Shown: piece after piece, positions 52,279-60,752 of the stretch
Position numbering within the stretch: position 1 is the stretch's first letter
Layout of the letters: every line of letters starts with the position of its first letter
Assembly: GCF_000733295.1 (NCBI RefSeq)
Contig: NZ_JPMI01000136.1
Coordinates: 16,201-80,200 of the forward strand
Length of the DNA: 64,000 bases
Origin: Archangium violaceum Cb vi76
Lineage (GTDB): Bacteria > Myxococcota > Myxococcia > Myxococcales > Myxococcaceae
Direction: 5' to 3'
Made by a program: the position numbers and the translations under genes
Notes under the pieces: generated by a model
What the model saw: only the letters and a program-made list of their open reading frames with translations
Database searches by the model: none
What the model was told of the DNA's origin: nothing

Positions 52279-53270
52279 GATACGCCAACATCCTGGCCAC
52301 CGGCCGCTATGTCCCCGAGAAGATGCTCACCAACGCCGACGTGGAGCGCATCATCGGCGAGCCCGTGGACGAGTGGCTCCAGCAGAACGTGGGCATCAAG
52401 CAGCGCCACCTGATGGCGGACAACCAGGTGACGTCCGACCTGTGCGTGGAGGCCGCGAAGCAGGCCATGGAGCGCGCGGGGGTGAAGCCGCAGGAGCTGG
52501 ATCTCATCATCATCTCCACGGACACGCCGGACTACCTGAGCCCGGCCACGGCCTCGGCGGTGCAGGCGAAGCTGGGCGCGAGCAACGCGGGCACGTTCGA
52601 CATCAACGCCGCGTGCGCGGGCTGGGTGACGGCGCTGGACGTGGCGAGCAAGACGATCGCCGCGGACGACAGCTACCAGCGCATCCTGGTGGTGGGTGCG
52701 TACGGGATGAGCCGGTACATCAACTGGAAGGACAAGAAGACCTGCACGCTCTTCGCGGACGGCGCGGGCGCGGTGGTGCTGGGCGCCAGCGACAAGCCCG
52801 GCTTCATGGGCGCGAAGCTGCTGGCGGCCGGCGAGTACCATGACGCGCTGGGCGTCTACACGGGCGGCACGTACCGGCCGGCCACGGCGCAGACGCTGGA
52901 GCTCACCAACGGCAAGCCCTCGGTGCAGTTCGTGCGCAAGTTCCCCGCCACCTTCAACACCGAGCGCTGGCCCATGCTGCTCAAGCAGCTGCTGGAGCGC
53001 GCGAAGCTGACGATGAACGACGTGGACCACTTCGTCTTCACCCAGCTGAACCTGCGCACCATCGAGGCCACGATGAAGGTGCTGGAGCAGCCCATGTCCA
53101 AGACGAACTGGACCATGGACAAGTGGGGCTACACGGGCTCGGCGTGCATTCCCATGACGCTGGATGACGCGGTGGTGCAGGGCCGCATCAAGAAGGGCGA
53201 CCTGGTGGCGCTGTGCGCCAGCGGCGGCGGCCTCGCGATGGCCTCGGCGCTCTACCGCTGGACGGCCTGA
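52275..53270 (+). CDS. KAS III-like (FabH-like) enzyme with altered active site
   Basis: This 331-residue protein has the FabH-type thiolase fold. The nucleophile Cys is present in NAACAGW (about residue 115). The His of the usual HQAN motif is replaced (FTQLNLR), and the Asn of GNTSAA is replaced (GYTGSACIP). The Cys-His-Asn triad is therefore reduced to Cys. Enzymes of this fold with altered triads often transfer acyl groups rather than condense them. The gene starts inside the tetR stop and is followed by an acyl-CoA ligase gene, which may supply its substrate. The reaction is not known. Confidence 0.8.
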   Translation: MRYANILATGRYVPEKMLTNADVERIIGEPVDEWLQQNVGIKQRHLMADNQVTSDLCVEAAKQAMERAGVKPQELDLIIISTDTPDYLSPATASAVQAKLGASNAGTFDINAACAGWVTALDVASKTIAADDSYQRILVVGAYGMSRYINWKDKKTCTLFADGAGAVVLGASDKPGFMGAKLLAAGEYHDALGVYTGGTYRPATAQTLELTNGKPSVQFVRKFPATFNTERWPMLLKQLLERAKLTMNDVDHFVFTQLNLRTIEATMKVLEQPMSKTNWTMDKWGYTGSACIPMTLDDAVVQGRIKKGDLVALCASGGGLAMASALYRWTA

Positions 53271-53306
53271 GCGCACCGGCAACACCACGGCAGGAGGGGA
53301 CGACGC

Positions 53307-54854
53307 ATGTTCATCGGCGATTGGATGGGCCGGGGGGCCATGTACTGGCCCGAGCACACCGCGGTGGTGGACGTGGCCAGGGGAGAGTCCGGCCGCTTCA
53401 CCTACCGTGCGATGAACGCGCGCGCCGAGGCGCTCGCGGGCTGGCTGCGTGACGTGGCTGGCGTGGCACCGGGAGACCGGGTGGGGCTGGTGGCCCACAA
53501 CGGCGTGGAGTACCTGGATGCCTTCTTCGCCTGCGGCAAGCTGGGCGCCATCTTCGTCCCCTACAACTGGCGGCTGCACGCGCAGGAGCTGTCGGAGCTG
53601 GTGCGCGACACCGGCCCGCGCGTGCTCCTCTACGGCGATGACTTCCGCGACGGCGTGTCCACCGTGCGCGAGCAGGTGGGCAGCGGGCTGCAGCTCGTCC
53701 ACCTGGACGGGCAGGGGCTGCTGGCGAGCGTCCCGTACGCCCGGACGCTCGAGCACGTGTCCGCCTCGAAGGTGGCGAACCCGCGGGTGAGCGAGGAGGA
53801 CATCATCTGCCTGCTCTTCACCGGCGGCACCACGGGCAAGAGCAAGGGCGCGCGCATCAGCTACCGGATGGTGGCGTGGAACACGCTCAACACGCTCATC
53901 CACGAGGTGCGTCCCGGCGACGTCACGGTGACGCACACGCCCATGTTCCACACGGGCGGACTGCTCGTCTACACGGTGCCGATGCTCTCCAGTGGCGGCA
54001 CCGTGGTGCTCATGCGCCGCTGGGACGCCGAGGAGATGTTGCGGCTGGTGGAGCGCGAGAAGGTGACGCTCTTCTTCGCGGTGCCCACGCAGTACCAGCA
54101 GATGTATGACTCGCCGCGCTTCCGCTCGGCGGACCTCTCCAGCGTGCGCTTCGTGACGAGCGGTGGCGCGCCGCTGCCGGTGCCCCTGCTGCAGGCGTGG
54201 CAGGCGGTGCACCAGGTGCCCTTCAAGCAGGGCTTCGGCATGACGGAGTTCGGCCCGGGCCTCTTCAGCATGGGCCCCGAGTTCGCCGTGTCCAAGGCGG
54301 GCTCCATCGGCCGGCCCAACTACTTCATCGACGCGCGCCTGGTGGACGACGACGGCCGCGACGTGCCCGAGGGCGCCACGGGCGAGCTCATCCTCAAGGG
54401 CCCCTCCATGTGCTCGGGCTACTTCGAGAACGCGGAGGCCACGGCCGAGGCCATCGACAAGGATGGCTGGCTGCACACGGGCGACCTGGCGCACCGCGAC
54501 AAGGACGGCTTCTACTTCATCAACGGGCGCAAGAAGGACATGTTCATCTCCGGCGGGGAGAACGTGTACCCGCTCGAGCTGGAGACGGTCCTCTACGAGC
54601 ACCCCGCCGTGCAGTCCTGCGCGGTGGTGGGGGTGCCCGACCCCAAATGGGGCGAGGTGGGCCGGGCCTTCGTGGTGCTCAAGCCCGGGGAGCAGGCCAC
54701 GCCCGAGGCGTTGCTGGAGCACCTGCGGGGCCGGGTGGCTCGCTACAAGGTGCCCAAGCTGGTGGAGTTGGTGGCCTCCCTGCCGGTGTCCGCGGCGGGA
54801 AAGATTCTCAAGCGCGAGTTGCGTGAGCGGGCCATCAAGGCCGGCGTAAGCTGA
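53307..54854 (+). CDS. Acyl-CoA synthetase (AMP-forming)
   Basis: The 515-residue ligase has the AMP-binding loop TGGTTGKSKG near residue 175, GFGMTEFGPG near residue 310, the hinge GRKKDMFISGGENVYP near residue 410 and the catalytic Lys in AAGKILKREL close to the end. It activates a carboxylic acid, most likely a fatty acid, as a CoA thioester. The gene is 36 bases after the KAS III-like gene, with AGGAGGGG upstream of its start. It is part of the tetR operon. Medium- or long-chain substrate choice cannot be read from the sequence. Confidence 0.87.
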   Translation: MFIGDWMGRGAMYWPEHTAVVDVARGESGRFTYRAMNARAEALAGWLRDVAGVAPGDRVGLVAHNGVEYLDAFFACGKLGAIFVPYNWRLHAQELSELVRDTGPRVLLYGDDFRDGVSTVREQVGSGLQLVHLDGQGLLASVPYARTLEHVSASKVANPRVSEEDIICLLFTGGTTGKSKGARISYRMVAWNTLNTLIHEVRPGDVTVTHTPMFHTGGLLVYTVPMLSSGGTVVLMRRWDAEEMLRLVEREKVTLFFAVPTQYQQMYDSPRFRSADLSSVRFVTSGGAPLPVPLLQAWQAVHQVPFKQGFGMTEFGPGLFSMGPEFAVSKAGSIGRPNYFIDARLVDDDGRDVPEGATGELILKGPSMCSGYFENAEATAEAIDKDGWLHTGDLAHRDKDGFYFINGRKKDMFISGGENVYPLELETVLYEHPAVQSCAVVGVPDPKWGEVGRAFVVLKPGEQATPEALLEHLRGRVARYKVPKLVELVASLPVSAAGKILKRELRERAIKAGVS

Positions 54855-54933
54855 GCCCAACCCCTTCCGCGGGGCAATCCCAGACACATTGCGTCAACGG
54901 AGCCGGCACACGCCGGGAGAGAGGAACTGTCAC

Positions 54934-55575
54934 ATGAAGAAGCAACTGCTGTCGGCGGTGGTGCTGTGTGCGCTGAGCGTGGTGGGCTGCGAGGAGGAGC
55001 TCGACCCCACCCCGGATGCGGGCACGACGGATGCGGGCACGGACGCGGGCACGGAGATCAAGTACAACACCGCGGACAAGGTCTTCACGTACCTGGAGGG
55101 CAAGACGATGGTGATGGAGGGGGCCAACATCCCCAGCCATCCCAATGGCATCAACGAGAACCTCCTCTACGACCCGAGCACCCAGTGCTACAACAAGGTC
55201 ACCATGCAGATGGCGTCCCGCAACCTCACGGTGACCAGCGTGCGCGCCGTGGTGGAGGGCGCGAGCGGCCAGGGCACGTTGGGTGACTGCAACCGCGACA
55301 ACATCCGCGACACGCTGGCCCCGTTCGTCTCCACGGTCGTCAACATCGAGAACGTGAAGGAGGACGGCACCTGCTTCGACATCACCGCCACCTTCAACGG
55401 CTTCTCGCAGTCGGGCCGCGGGTTGATCTCCCAGGATGGCACGAAGGTGCAGCTGGAGCTCTACTTCGCCGCGACCGGCCACCGCTGCGCGGACGGCGCG
55501 GTGGGCGCGAACACCGTCAAGCTGAACGGCACTGCCTTCACCGGCAACGCCATCCAGACGTACGTCATCCAGTAA
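54934..55575 (+). CDS. Lipoprotein of unknown function
   Basis: ATG 54934 with GAGAGGAAC before it gives 213 residues. The signal peptide ends with VVGC and is followed by an acidic linker with a DAG-T repeat (TPDAGTTDAGTDAGT). The mature part has four conserved-looking Cys (QCYNK, GDCNRDN, GTCFDIT, HRCADG) that could make two disulfides. It looks like a small beta-rich domain. I do not recognise the family. It is encoded between an acyl-CoA ligase and an outer-membrane barrel protein, so an envelope role in the same pathway is likely. Confidence 0.75.
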   Translation: MKKQLLSAVVLCALSVVGCEEELDPTPDAGTTDAGTDAGTEIKYNTADKVFTYLEGKTMVMEGANIPSHPNGINENLLYDPSTQCYNKVTMQMASRNLTVTSVRAVVEGASGQGTLGDCNRDNIRDTLAPFVSTVVNIENVKEDGTCFDITATFNGFSQSGRGLISQDGTKVQLELYFAATGHRCADGAVGANTVKLNGTAFTGNAIQTYVIQ

Positions 55576-55624
55576 TACCCAACCGCGCTCGTGAGCGCGC
55601 ACCCTCTCCGGAGACGAGACACGT

Positions 55625-57265
55625 ATGACTGGCAGGACGAAGTTTCGAGGGTGCGCGCTGGCGCTGGCCCTGGGTATGACGGGGCTGGCGCTTCCCGCGG
55701 CGGCGCAGAGCACGCCGCTGCCGGGGGCCTATGCCGAGTGGCAGGAAGCCCGGGAGCGCACCGAGGACGCTCCCGCGCGGGAGTTCGTCCTCATCAACTA
55801 CTTCTTCACCCGCCTCACGGCGAGCAACCAGCTCGGTGACCCGGCGGGTCTCCGGGGCGTGTCACTCGGCCCCATCGGCTTCCCCGCGGGCAGCGCGGTG
55901 CGCGTGGAGAAACGCGAGGCCTTCTTCGTCGAGCAGCGCTGGATTCCCGTCATCGAATACAGCCCGCTCTTCGTGGATGGCATGGCCAGCTTCCGCGCCC
56001 AGTTCGAGGTGGACTACCTCTGGGGCCGTGCGGCCAACACCGTCCAGCAGAACGAGGGCGGTGGCTTCAACGCGGATCAAATCAACATCCAGACGAAGAA
56101 CGTCAACGTCGCCCTCTACCCGACGAAGGATCCCAACCAGCTCACCCTCCTCTTCGGTACCCAGCCCGTCTACGACTCCGTCCACGACCCGACGCGCGCC
56201 CCGCTCGGCGACATCATCCGCACGGGCTACAAGCTGACCTTCCTGGGCAGTGATGCCACCGGTCTGTCCGTCTTCAGCAACTACCTGGGAGGCCAGGCCC
56301 GCCTGAGCCTGCTGCCGCTGGGCAGCTTCCAGGCGGACAAGGCCACCGACGACGATCCGCGCCTCAAGTTCGTCTGGACGGCCCTCGCGGATTACACCTA
56401 CCCGCTGGCTCCGGGCACCAACGTGGGCCTGTCCCTGTGGCACCTGCGCGACGACACCAAGGGCGAGGCCTATGCCTTCGAGGGTCTGGTGCGCAGCGGC
56501 CCCGGCTCTCCGGGACTCGGCAGCTTCACCGGCGCGCCGCAGTTCGCCATCGAGCGGCCCAGTGGCTGGGTGACGTGGCTGGGTGCCAACTTCAACCACA
56601 ACGTCGACTTCCGCACCGGGCCGTTCGGCGCCTCCGGCTTCGTCATGTACAACGCGGGCCGTTTCCGCAGCAACCGGCCCGACACGACGCTCAACCGCCA
56701 GGTGGATATCAGCGGCCTGTCCGCCAACCTGGAGCTGCTCTACAACTTCGGGCGCACCTCGAATGACCTCGTCACGCTCGAGGGCATGTTCTCCACGGGT
56801 GACTCGGACCTGCGCGACGGCCGCTACACCAGCGCCTTCACCTTCAACGAGTACGGCCTGCCCGGCGCCGTGTGGTTCAACCACAAGATGCTCATCCTGT
56901 TCCCCTTCACCAGCACGGTGAACAACTACACGGGCGCGGTGACGGACATCTCCAACCAGGGCTTCGGTCTGCAGAGCGTCATCGCCACCGGCGCGTATGA
57001 CCTCATCCCCAACAAGCTCAACCTCAAGCTGGGCGTGGGCCACGCGCGGAGCTCCGTCACCCCACCGGAGAACACGCCGGGCATCCCCCGTGGCCGCATC
57101 ATCGGCACGGAGATCAACGCCGAGCTGCGCTACACCATCCGCTACCTCATGACGGTGGGTCTGCACGGTGGCTACATGTTCCGCGGCGCCTTCTACAACG
57201 GGAACCCGCGCGTCACCGAAAACCCGTGGGCCGCCTTCACCACCTTCACCTGGTACGCCTTCTGA
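55625..57265 (+). CDS. Outer-membrane beta-barrel protein
   Basis: This 546-residue protein has a signal peptide ending in AAAQ. The rest has the alternating hydrophobic/polar pattern of transmembrane strands (for example FRAQFEVDYLWGRAAN, VSVFSNYL-like and YTIRYLMTVGLHGGYMF) and ends in Phe (TFTWYAF), the usual recognition signal for barrel insertion. It probably forms a channel or a lipid transporter in the outer membrane. Downstream, the hydrolase gene starts three bases after the stop. The placement suggests it handles the substrate or product of the operon. Confidence 0.78.
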   Translation: MTGRTKFRGCALALALGMTGLALPAAAQSTPLPGAYAEWQEARERTEDAPAREFVLINYFFTRLTASNQLGDPAGLRGVSLGPIGFPAGSAVRVEKREAFFVEQRWIPVIEYSPLFVDGMASFRAQFEVDYLWGRAANTVQQNEGGGFNADQINIQTKNVNVALYPTKDPNQLTLLFGTQPVYDSVHDPTRAPLGDIIRTGYKLTFLGSDATGLSVFSNYLGGQARLSLLPLGSFQADKATDDDPRLKFVWTALADYTYPLAPGTNVGLSLWHLRDDTKGEAYAFEGLVRSGPGSPGLGSFTGAPQFAIERPSGWVTWLGANFNHNVDFRTGPFGASGFVMYNAGRFRSNRPDTTLNRQVDISGLSANLELLYNFGRTSNDLVTLEGMFSTGDSDLRDGRYTSAFTFNEYGLPGAVWFNHKMLILFPFTSTVNNYTGAVTDISNQGFGLQSVIATGAYDLIPNKLNLKLGVGHARSSVTPPENTPGIPRGRIIGTEINAELRYTIRYLMTVGLHGGYMFRGAFYNGNPRVTENPWAAFTTFTWYAF

Positions 57266-57267
57266 CC

Positions 57268-58281
57268 ATGAAGACTCGTGCTCTGGGCCTGCTCGCGCTC
57301 GCCGCCCTCTCCTCCGGGTGCGTCACCTCGTACAAGGCGCGTCCGCCCCTGTCCTTCCAGGACTTCGACTACTCCTCCCTCGACGGCAAGCCCTGGCCCC
57401 TCCAGCGTCTGGCCCTGCCCGACACCGCCGCCACCCACCACCTCGCGCGCGTGCCCGAGGTCGCCTACGTCGAGCTCAATCCCCAGGGACAGCAGACCGT
57501 CCTCTTCATCCACGGCCTGGGCTCGTACCTGAAGTTCTGGCGCTATCAGCTCGATGCCTTCGCCGCCCAGGGCTACCGCGTCATCGCCGTGGACCTGCCC
57601 GGCTTCGGCAAATCCGACAAGCCCGCCTCCTTCCCCTACACCATGGAGGCCATGGGCGACGCCGTGCACGAGCTCGCCCAGAAGCTCGGCGCGCAAAAGC
57701 CCATCCTCGTGGGCCACTCCATGGGCGGGCAGACGTCCCTCTCCTACGCCCTGCGCTACCCCGAGGACGTGAAGGCGCTCGTGCTCACGTCCCCCGCCGG
57801 CTTCGAGAAGTTCAGCGCGAAGGAGAAGGCCTGGTTCAAGCGCTCCTTCAGCGTCTCCCTCATCAAGGGCTCGCCCGAGTACGGCATCTGGGGCAGCGTG
57901 CGCCAGTCCAACTTCGAGCGCTGGCGCCCCGAGCTCGACTGGCTCATCGAGGAGCGCGTGCGCGTGGTCAAGAGCCCCGAGTTCGACTCCTATGCCTACG
58001 CCAACGTGCGCACCGTGAACGGGCTCGCCCACAACGACTTCGTGCGCGACAGCCTCCACCGCGTCTCCGTCCCCACCCTCATCATCTACGGCGAGGACGA
58101 CCGCCTCATCCCCAATCCCTTCCTCCACGGGGGCGAGGTGCGTGACATCATGCGCTACGGCCACGAGAACATCCCCGGCTCGAAGCTCGTGGGGCTGGAC
58201 CGCTGTGGCCACACCGTCCAGATGGACTGCCCCCAGGACTACAACGCGCGGGTGCTCGCGTTCCTCGAGGGCCTGAAGTGA
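57268..58281 (+). CDS. Alpha/beta hydrolase lipoprotein
   Basis: ATG 57268 is two bases past the barrel gene stop. The 337-residue protein has lipobox SSGC, the nucleophile Ser in GHSMGGQTS (about residue 153), Asp in GEDDRLIPN and His in CGHTVQMD. HGLGSYLKFW gives the oxyanion hole. This is a lipase/esterase-type hydrolase anchored to a membrane. The last gene of the operon, it may cleave ester lipids before or after transport through the barrel. A hairpin terminator follows. Confidence 0.85.
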   Translation: MKTRALGLLALAALSSGCVTSYKARPPLSFQDFDYSSLDGKPWPLQRLALPDTAATHHLARVPEVAYVELNPQGQQTVLFIHGLGSYLKFWRYQLDAFAAQGYRVIAVDLPGFGKSDKPASFPYTMEAMGDAVHELAQKLGAQKPILVGHSMGGQTSLSYALRYPEDVKALVLTSPAGFEKFSAKEKAWFKRSFSVSLIKGSPEYGIWGSVRQSNFERWRPELDWLIEERVRVVKSPEFDSYAYANVRTVNGLAHNDFVRDSLHRVSVPTLIIYGEDDRLIPNPFLHGGEVRDIMRYGHENIPGSKLVGLDRCGHTVQMDCPQDYNARVLAFLEGLK

Positions 58282-58286
58282 AGGAA

Positions 58287-58311
58287 CTCCCTCTCCCGGA
58301 GGGAGAGGGAG
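58287..58311. terminator. Bidirectional hairpin terminator
   Basis: CTCCCTCTCCC and GGGAGAGGGAG make a perfect 11-base stem with a three-base loop, between two convergent genes. The stem is the same as in the palindromic repeats, but the TGAGGGTAT tail is absent. Confidence 0.65.
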
Positions 58312-58318
58312 CCCGCCA

Positions 58319-59359
58319 CTACGGGATGGTGTGGTTCTTCACCATGTTGAACTGCACGTTCTGCGTGAGGTCCTTCGAGTTGAAGTGGCCGTACGGGTAG
58401 GCCGAGTACGTCTTCTCGCCCGTCTGCCCCGGGATGCGCGAGGTGTAGCTGCCGTAGACGACGCCGCCGTAGCCGACGATCTCATCCGCGGTGGACCAGA
58501 TGGAGTAACGGTAGGCGCCCTCGTAGCCGCTGCTGCTCCGGAGGTTGTCGAGGTACGCCGAGCGGCCCGTGACGAAGGCGCCGACCAGGTAGCCCGGGTA
58601 CAGGCCGTTGGTGCTGCCGCACGTGGGAGTGGTGGGGCCCGTCTGGTAGCACGAGGTCAGTCCCAGGTTGGCGCCCGCGATGCCCACGAAGGTGTCCACC
58701 GAGGACGTCAGCGGCGCGCCCACGTAGTACTGGCCGCCCTCCAGCGAGTCCGTGGCGTAGCCGCCGAGAATCGCCTTGCGCGCCAGCGTCACACCCATCG
58801 AGTGCGCGATGATGTCCACCTTGGCGGCGCCCGTGTAGGCCTTCACCGCCTCGATGAACTTGCGGACCTTCATCACGTTCGTCTTCGAGTGGTACTGGTA
58901 CGCCGACATCATGGCGTCCGCCGGGCCCCACGTCGTCGCGTACAGCTCGCTCGTCTTGTAGCCCTTGGATTGGAAGAACTCGATGGAGGCATTCCAGCCC
59001 GACTGGCCCGCCGTGCCCGTGCCAATGGCCTTGTCCGAGTTGCCGTGGATGAAGATGACCGGCTGGTTCACCACCGTGTCCGTACTGCTCGCCTTGCCGC
59101 CATAGCTGCCGCCCGCCAGGTCCGCGCGCACCAGGTTGTACGCGGGCTCATAGCCATTGGCCCTCAGCCAGTCACGGAAGTGCGTGGTAAAGCCAGACGT
59201 GGACACCGCCGCCTGCTCCGTGCTGCCCGTCTCCTCCGCGGACGCCTCCTGCACGGGGGCCTCCACCGGAGTCTCCACCTCCTCGGCGGGACCGCAGCCT
59301 GGAACGAACGCGCCCAACAACAGCGCACCCGTCAATGAAAGGGAATGACGCAGCCGCAT
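58319..59359 (-). CDS. Lipase-like lipoprotein
   Basis: ATG 59359 has AAGGAG upstream and gives 346 residues with lipobox VPGC and an acidic linker. The hydrolase domain has IFIHGNSD as the oxyanion region, the nucleophile Ser in IAHSMGV (about residue 198) and a late His (YPYGHFN), as in secreted class 2 lipases. An Asp in STADEIVG may be the third triad member. It is probably an outer-surface lipase or esterase. It converges on the hydrolase operon, so it is transcribed on its own. Confidence 0.83.
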   Translation of the reverse strand: MRLRHSLSLTGALLLGAFVPGCGPAEEVETPVEAPVQEASAEETGSTEQAAVSTSGFTTHFRDWLRANGYEPAYNLVRADLAGGSYGGKASSTDTVVNQPVIFIHGNSDKAIGTGTAGQSGWNASIEFFQSKGYKTSELYATTWGPADAMMSAYQYHSKTNVMKVRKFIEAVKAYTGAAKVDIIAHSMGVTLARKAILGGYATDSLEGGQYYVGAPLTSSVDTFVGIAGANLGLTSCYQTGPTTPTCGSTNGLYPGYLVGAFVTGRSAYLDNLRSSSGYEGAYRYSIWSTADEIVGYGGVVYGSYTSRIPGQTGEKTYSAYPYGHFNSKDLTQNVQFNMVKNHTIP

Positions 59360-59520
59360 GATTGCTACTCCTTGTATTGGATGGGGAGCATGCGGCACGG
59401 GGATGGGTGCCGCATTGCGCGATTATAACGTTTTTCACGGTTCATTGCCCGTGGGTTGGAGTTGCTGGGTCAATACCTGCTGCATAGCTTGGGTGACGCA
59501 TGAGGTCAGGACTAACGCAG

Positions 59521-60390
59521 ATGACTCTCTGCGTCATGCTGTTCCTGACCACGCGTGTCTCCGCTGAGGGGCAGGAGGCGCAACACGGCTTACGCAAGCC
59601 GAGGCTGCGCGCAGTCCGGGTGACGGGTCGGGCCGAGGAGGTACGCGTGGCCGCCAGGACGGCGACGCGGATCCGTTTCGACACCGCCCTGGACGCGGAG
59701 CGCACGCGTCTGGAGGACGGGCTCGGGCGCTTCGAGCCGCTCCTGGTGGGCAATGGTTTCCTCGTCGTCACCCCTCGCGAGGAGCTCCCCGGCGGTGAGC
59801 ACGTGCCGCTGCGGGTGGTGCTCTCCGACGGCACCGAGGTGCCCTTCGTGCTCGCCACCAGCGACTCCGAGGTGGACGTGCAGGTGCGCGTTTCCCGCTA
59901 CGACGTTCGTGCACGTGGAAGGGCCGAGGCGCCGGCCACAGTCTCCGCGGTGTGGCGCGAGCGGGTGTGGGGGCCTCGCGGCGCGAGCGCGGAGGGGTCC
60001 GAGCGGCGGCGCTCGCGTTGGGACGAGGGCCGGGCCGGACGGCTCGCGGAGTCCATGCTGGTGCTCGCCGCGCGCTCCGGGCCGCTGCCGCGAGTCGTGC
60101 CGGGCGCGGGGCTCGAGGTGGAGCGGCGCCAGTTCCACGCCGGAGGACTGTCCGGTTTCGTGGTGCGCGTGAGGAATCCGGACCCGCTGCGGTCCTGGGA
60201 GCCCGGCGATGTCCGGGTGCGTCATGCGGACGGAGGAGGGGAGGTGGAGGTGCTGGCCCTGCGCATGGGGCCCGGGTCGCTCCCGCCCGGTGGGTGGGGG
60301 TGGCTCGTCGTCGTCACGCCGGCGCTGCCCGAGGAGGGGCAGGCCCGGTTCGAGCTGGAGCTGCGGGGGCGGAAGGGCGTCGCGCTGTAA
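59521..60390 (+). CDS. DUF2381 (TIGR02268) family secreted protein
   Basis: The likely start is ATG 59521, with AGGA nine bases before it (ATG 59500 is possible), giving 289 residues. The signal peptide is MTLCVMLFLTTRVSA. The rest matches DUF2381, a protein family I know only from myxobacteria, often near Ser/Thr kinase genes. Seen marks are RIRFDT, LVVTPREELPGG and VPFVLATSDSEVDVQV early, and RNPDPLRSWEPG and GWGWLVVVT late. The fold is beta-rich. The function is unknown. The small Cys-rich peptide gene follows after 50 bases. Confidence 0.8.
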   Translation: MTLCVMLFLTTRVSAEGQEAQHGLRKPRLRAVRVTGRAEEVRVAARTATRIRFDTALDAERTRLEDGLGRFEPLLVGNGFLVVTPREELPGGEHVPLRVVLSDGTEVPFVLATSDSEVDVQVRVSRYDVRARGRAEAPATVSAVWRERVWGPRGASAEGSERRRSRWDEGRAGRLAESMLVLAARSGPLPRVVPGAGLEVERRQFHAGGLSGFVVRVRNPDPLRSWEPGDVRVRHADGGGEVEVLALRMGPGSLPPGGWGWLVVVTPALPEEGQARFELELRGRKGVAL

Positions 60391-60392
60391 GG

Positions 60393-60428
60393 GCAGCCGT
60401 GAGTGCAGCCGTGAGTGCAGTCGTGAGC
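60393..60428. repeat. 12-base tandem repeat
   Basis: GCAGCCGTGAGT occurs twice exactly and a third time with two changes (GCAGTCGTGAGC). It lies between the DUF2381 stop and the ribosome site of the Cys-rich peptide gene. Confidence 0.85.
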
Positions 60429-60440
60429 CCGGAGGACGTC

Positions 60441-60614
60441 ATGAAGATGAACAAGAAGACGTACTGGCGTCGTTGGATGTTGGCCCTTGGTGCTGCCGCT
60501 GCTCTGGCCGGAGGCGCGGCCTACGCCCTGCAGAAGGAGTGTTGGCAGTGCTCGCCCTGCGGCTGCTCGTCCGATGGTGGTTACATCATGTGTTGTGACG
60601 TCTACGCTTGCTGA
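60441..60614 (+). CDS. Small secreted peptide with seven cysteines
   Basis: A strong ribosome site (GGAGG, five bases before ATG 60441) supports this 57-residue gene. An N-terminal extension from GTG codons upstream is possible but less likely. The first 29 residues (MKMNKKTYWRRW, then a hydrophobic Ala-rich core ending AAYA) are a signal peptide; RRWML is somewhat like a twin-arginine motif. The mature part, about 28 residues, contains seven Cys: CWQC, CGC, MCC and a final Cys. It could be disulfide-bonded, metal-binding or an antimicrobial-like peptide. An odd Cys number leaves one free. I know no family for it. Confidence 0.75.
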   Translation: MKMNKKTYWRRWMLALGAAAALAGGAAYALQKECWQCSPCGCSSDGGYIMCCDVYAC

Positions 60615-60752
60615 GCGAGGCGCGCGACTCATGAAGATTGGTGCGGAACCCGGGCACGTCTTCCTCCCATAATGAGGGAGGCGTGCCTGGAGACATCGCA
60701 CCGTGACTGGACTCGCCACCTCACGGAGGGGATGACATGAGAGGCGCAGCAC

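Noticed and set aside
50741..58281. The lipid locus read as a true OleABCD olefin cluster
   Set aside because: The hydrolase is a lipoprotein, the KAS-like enzyme lacks the His and Asn of OleA, and the SDR is a short classical type, so only the enzyme classes agree.
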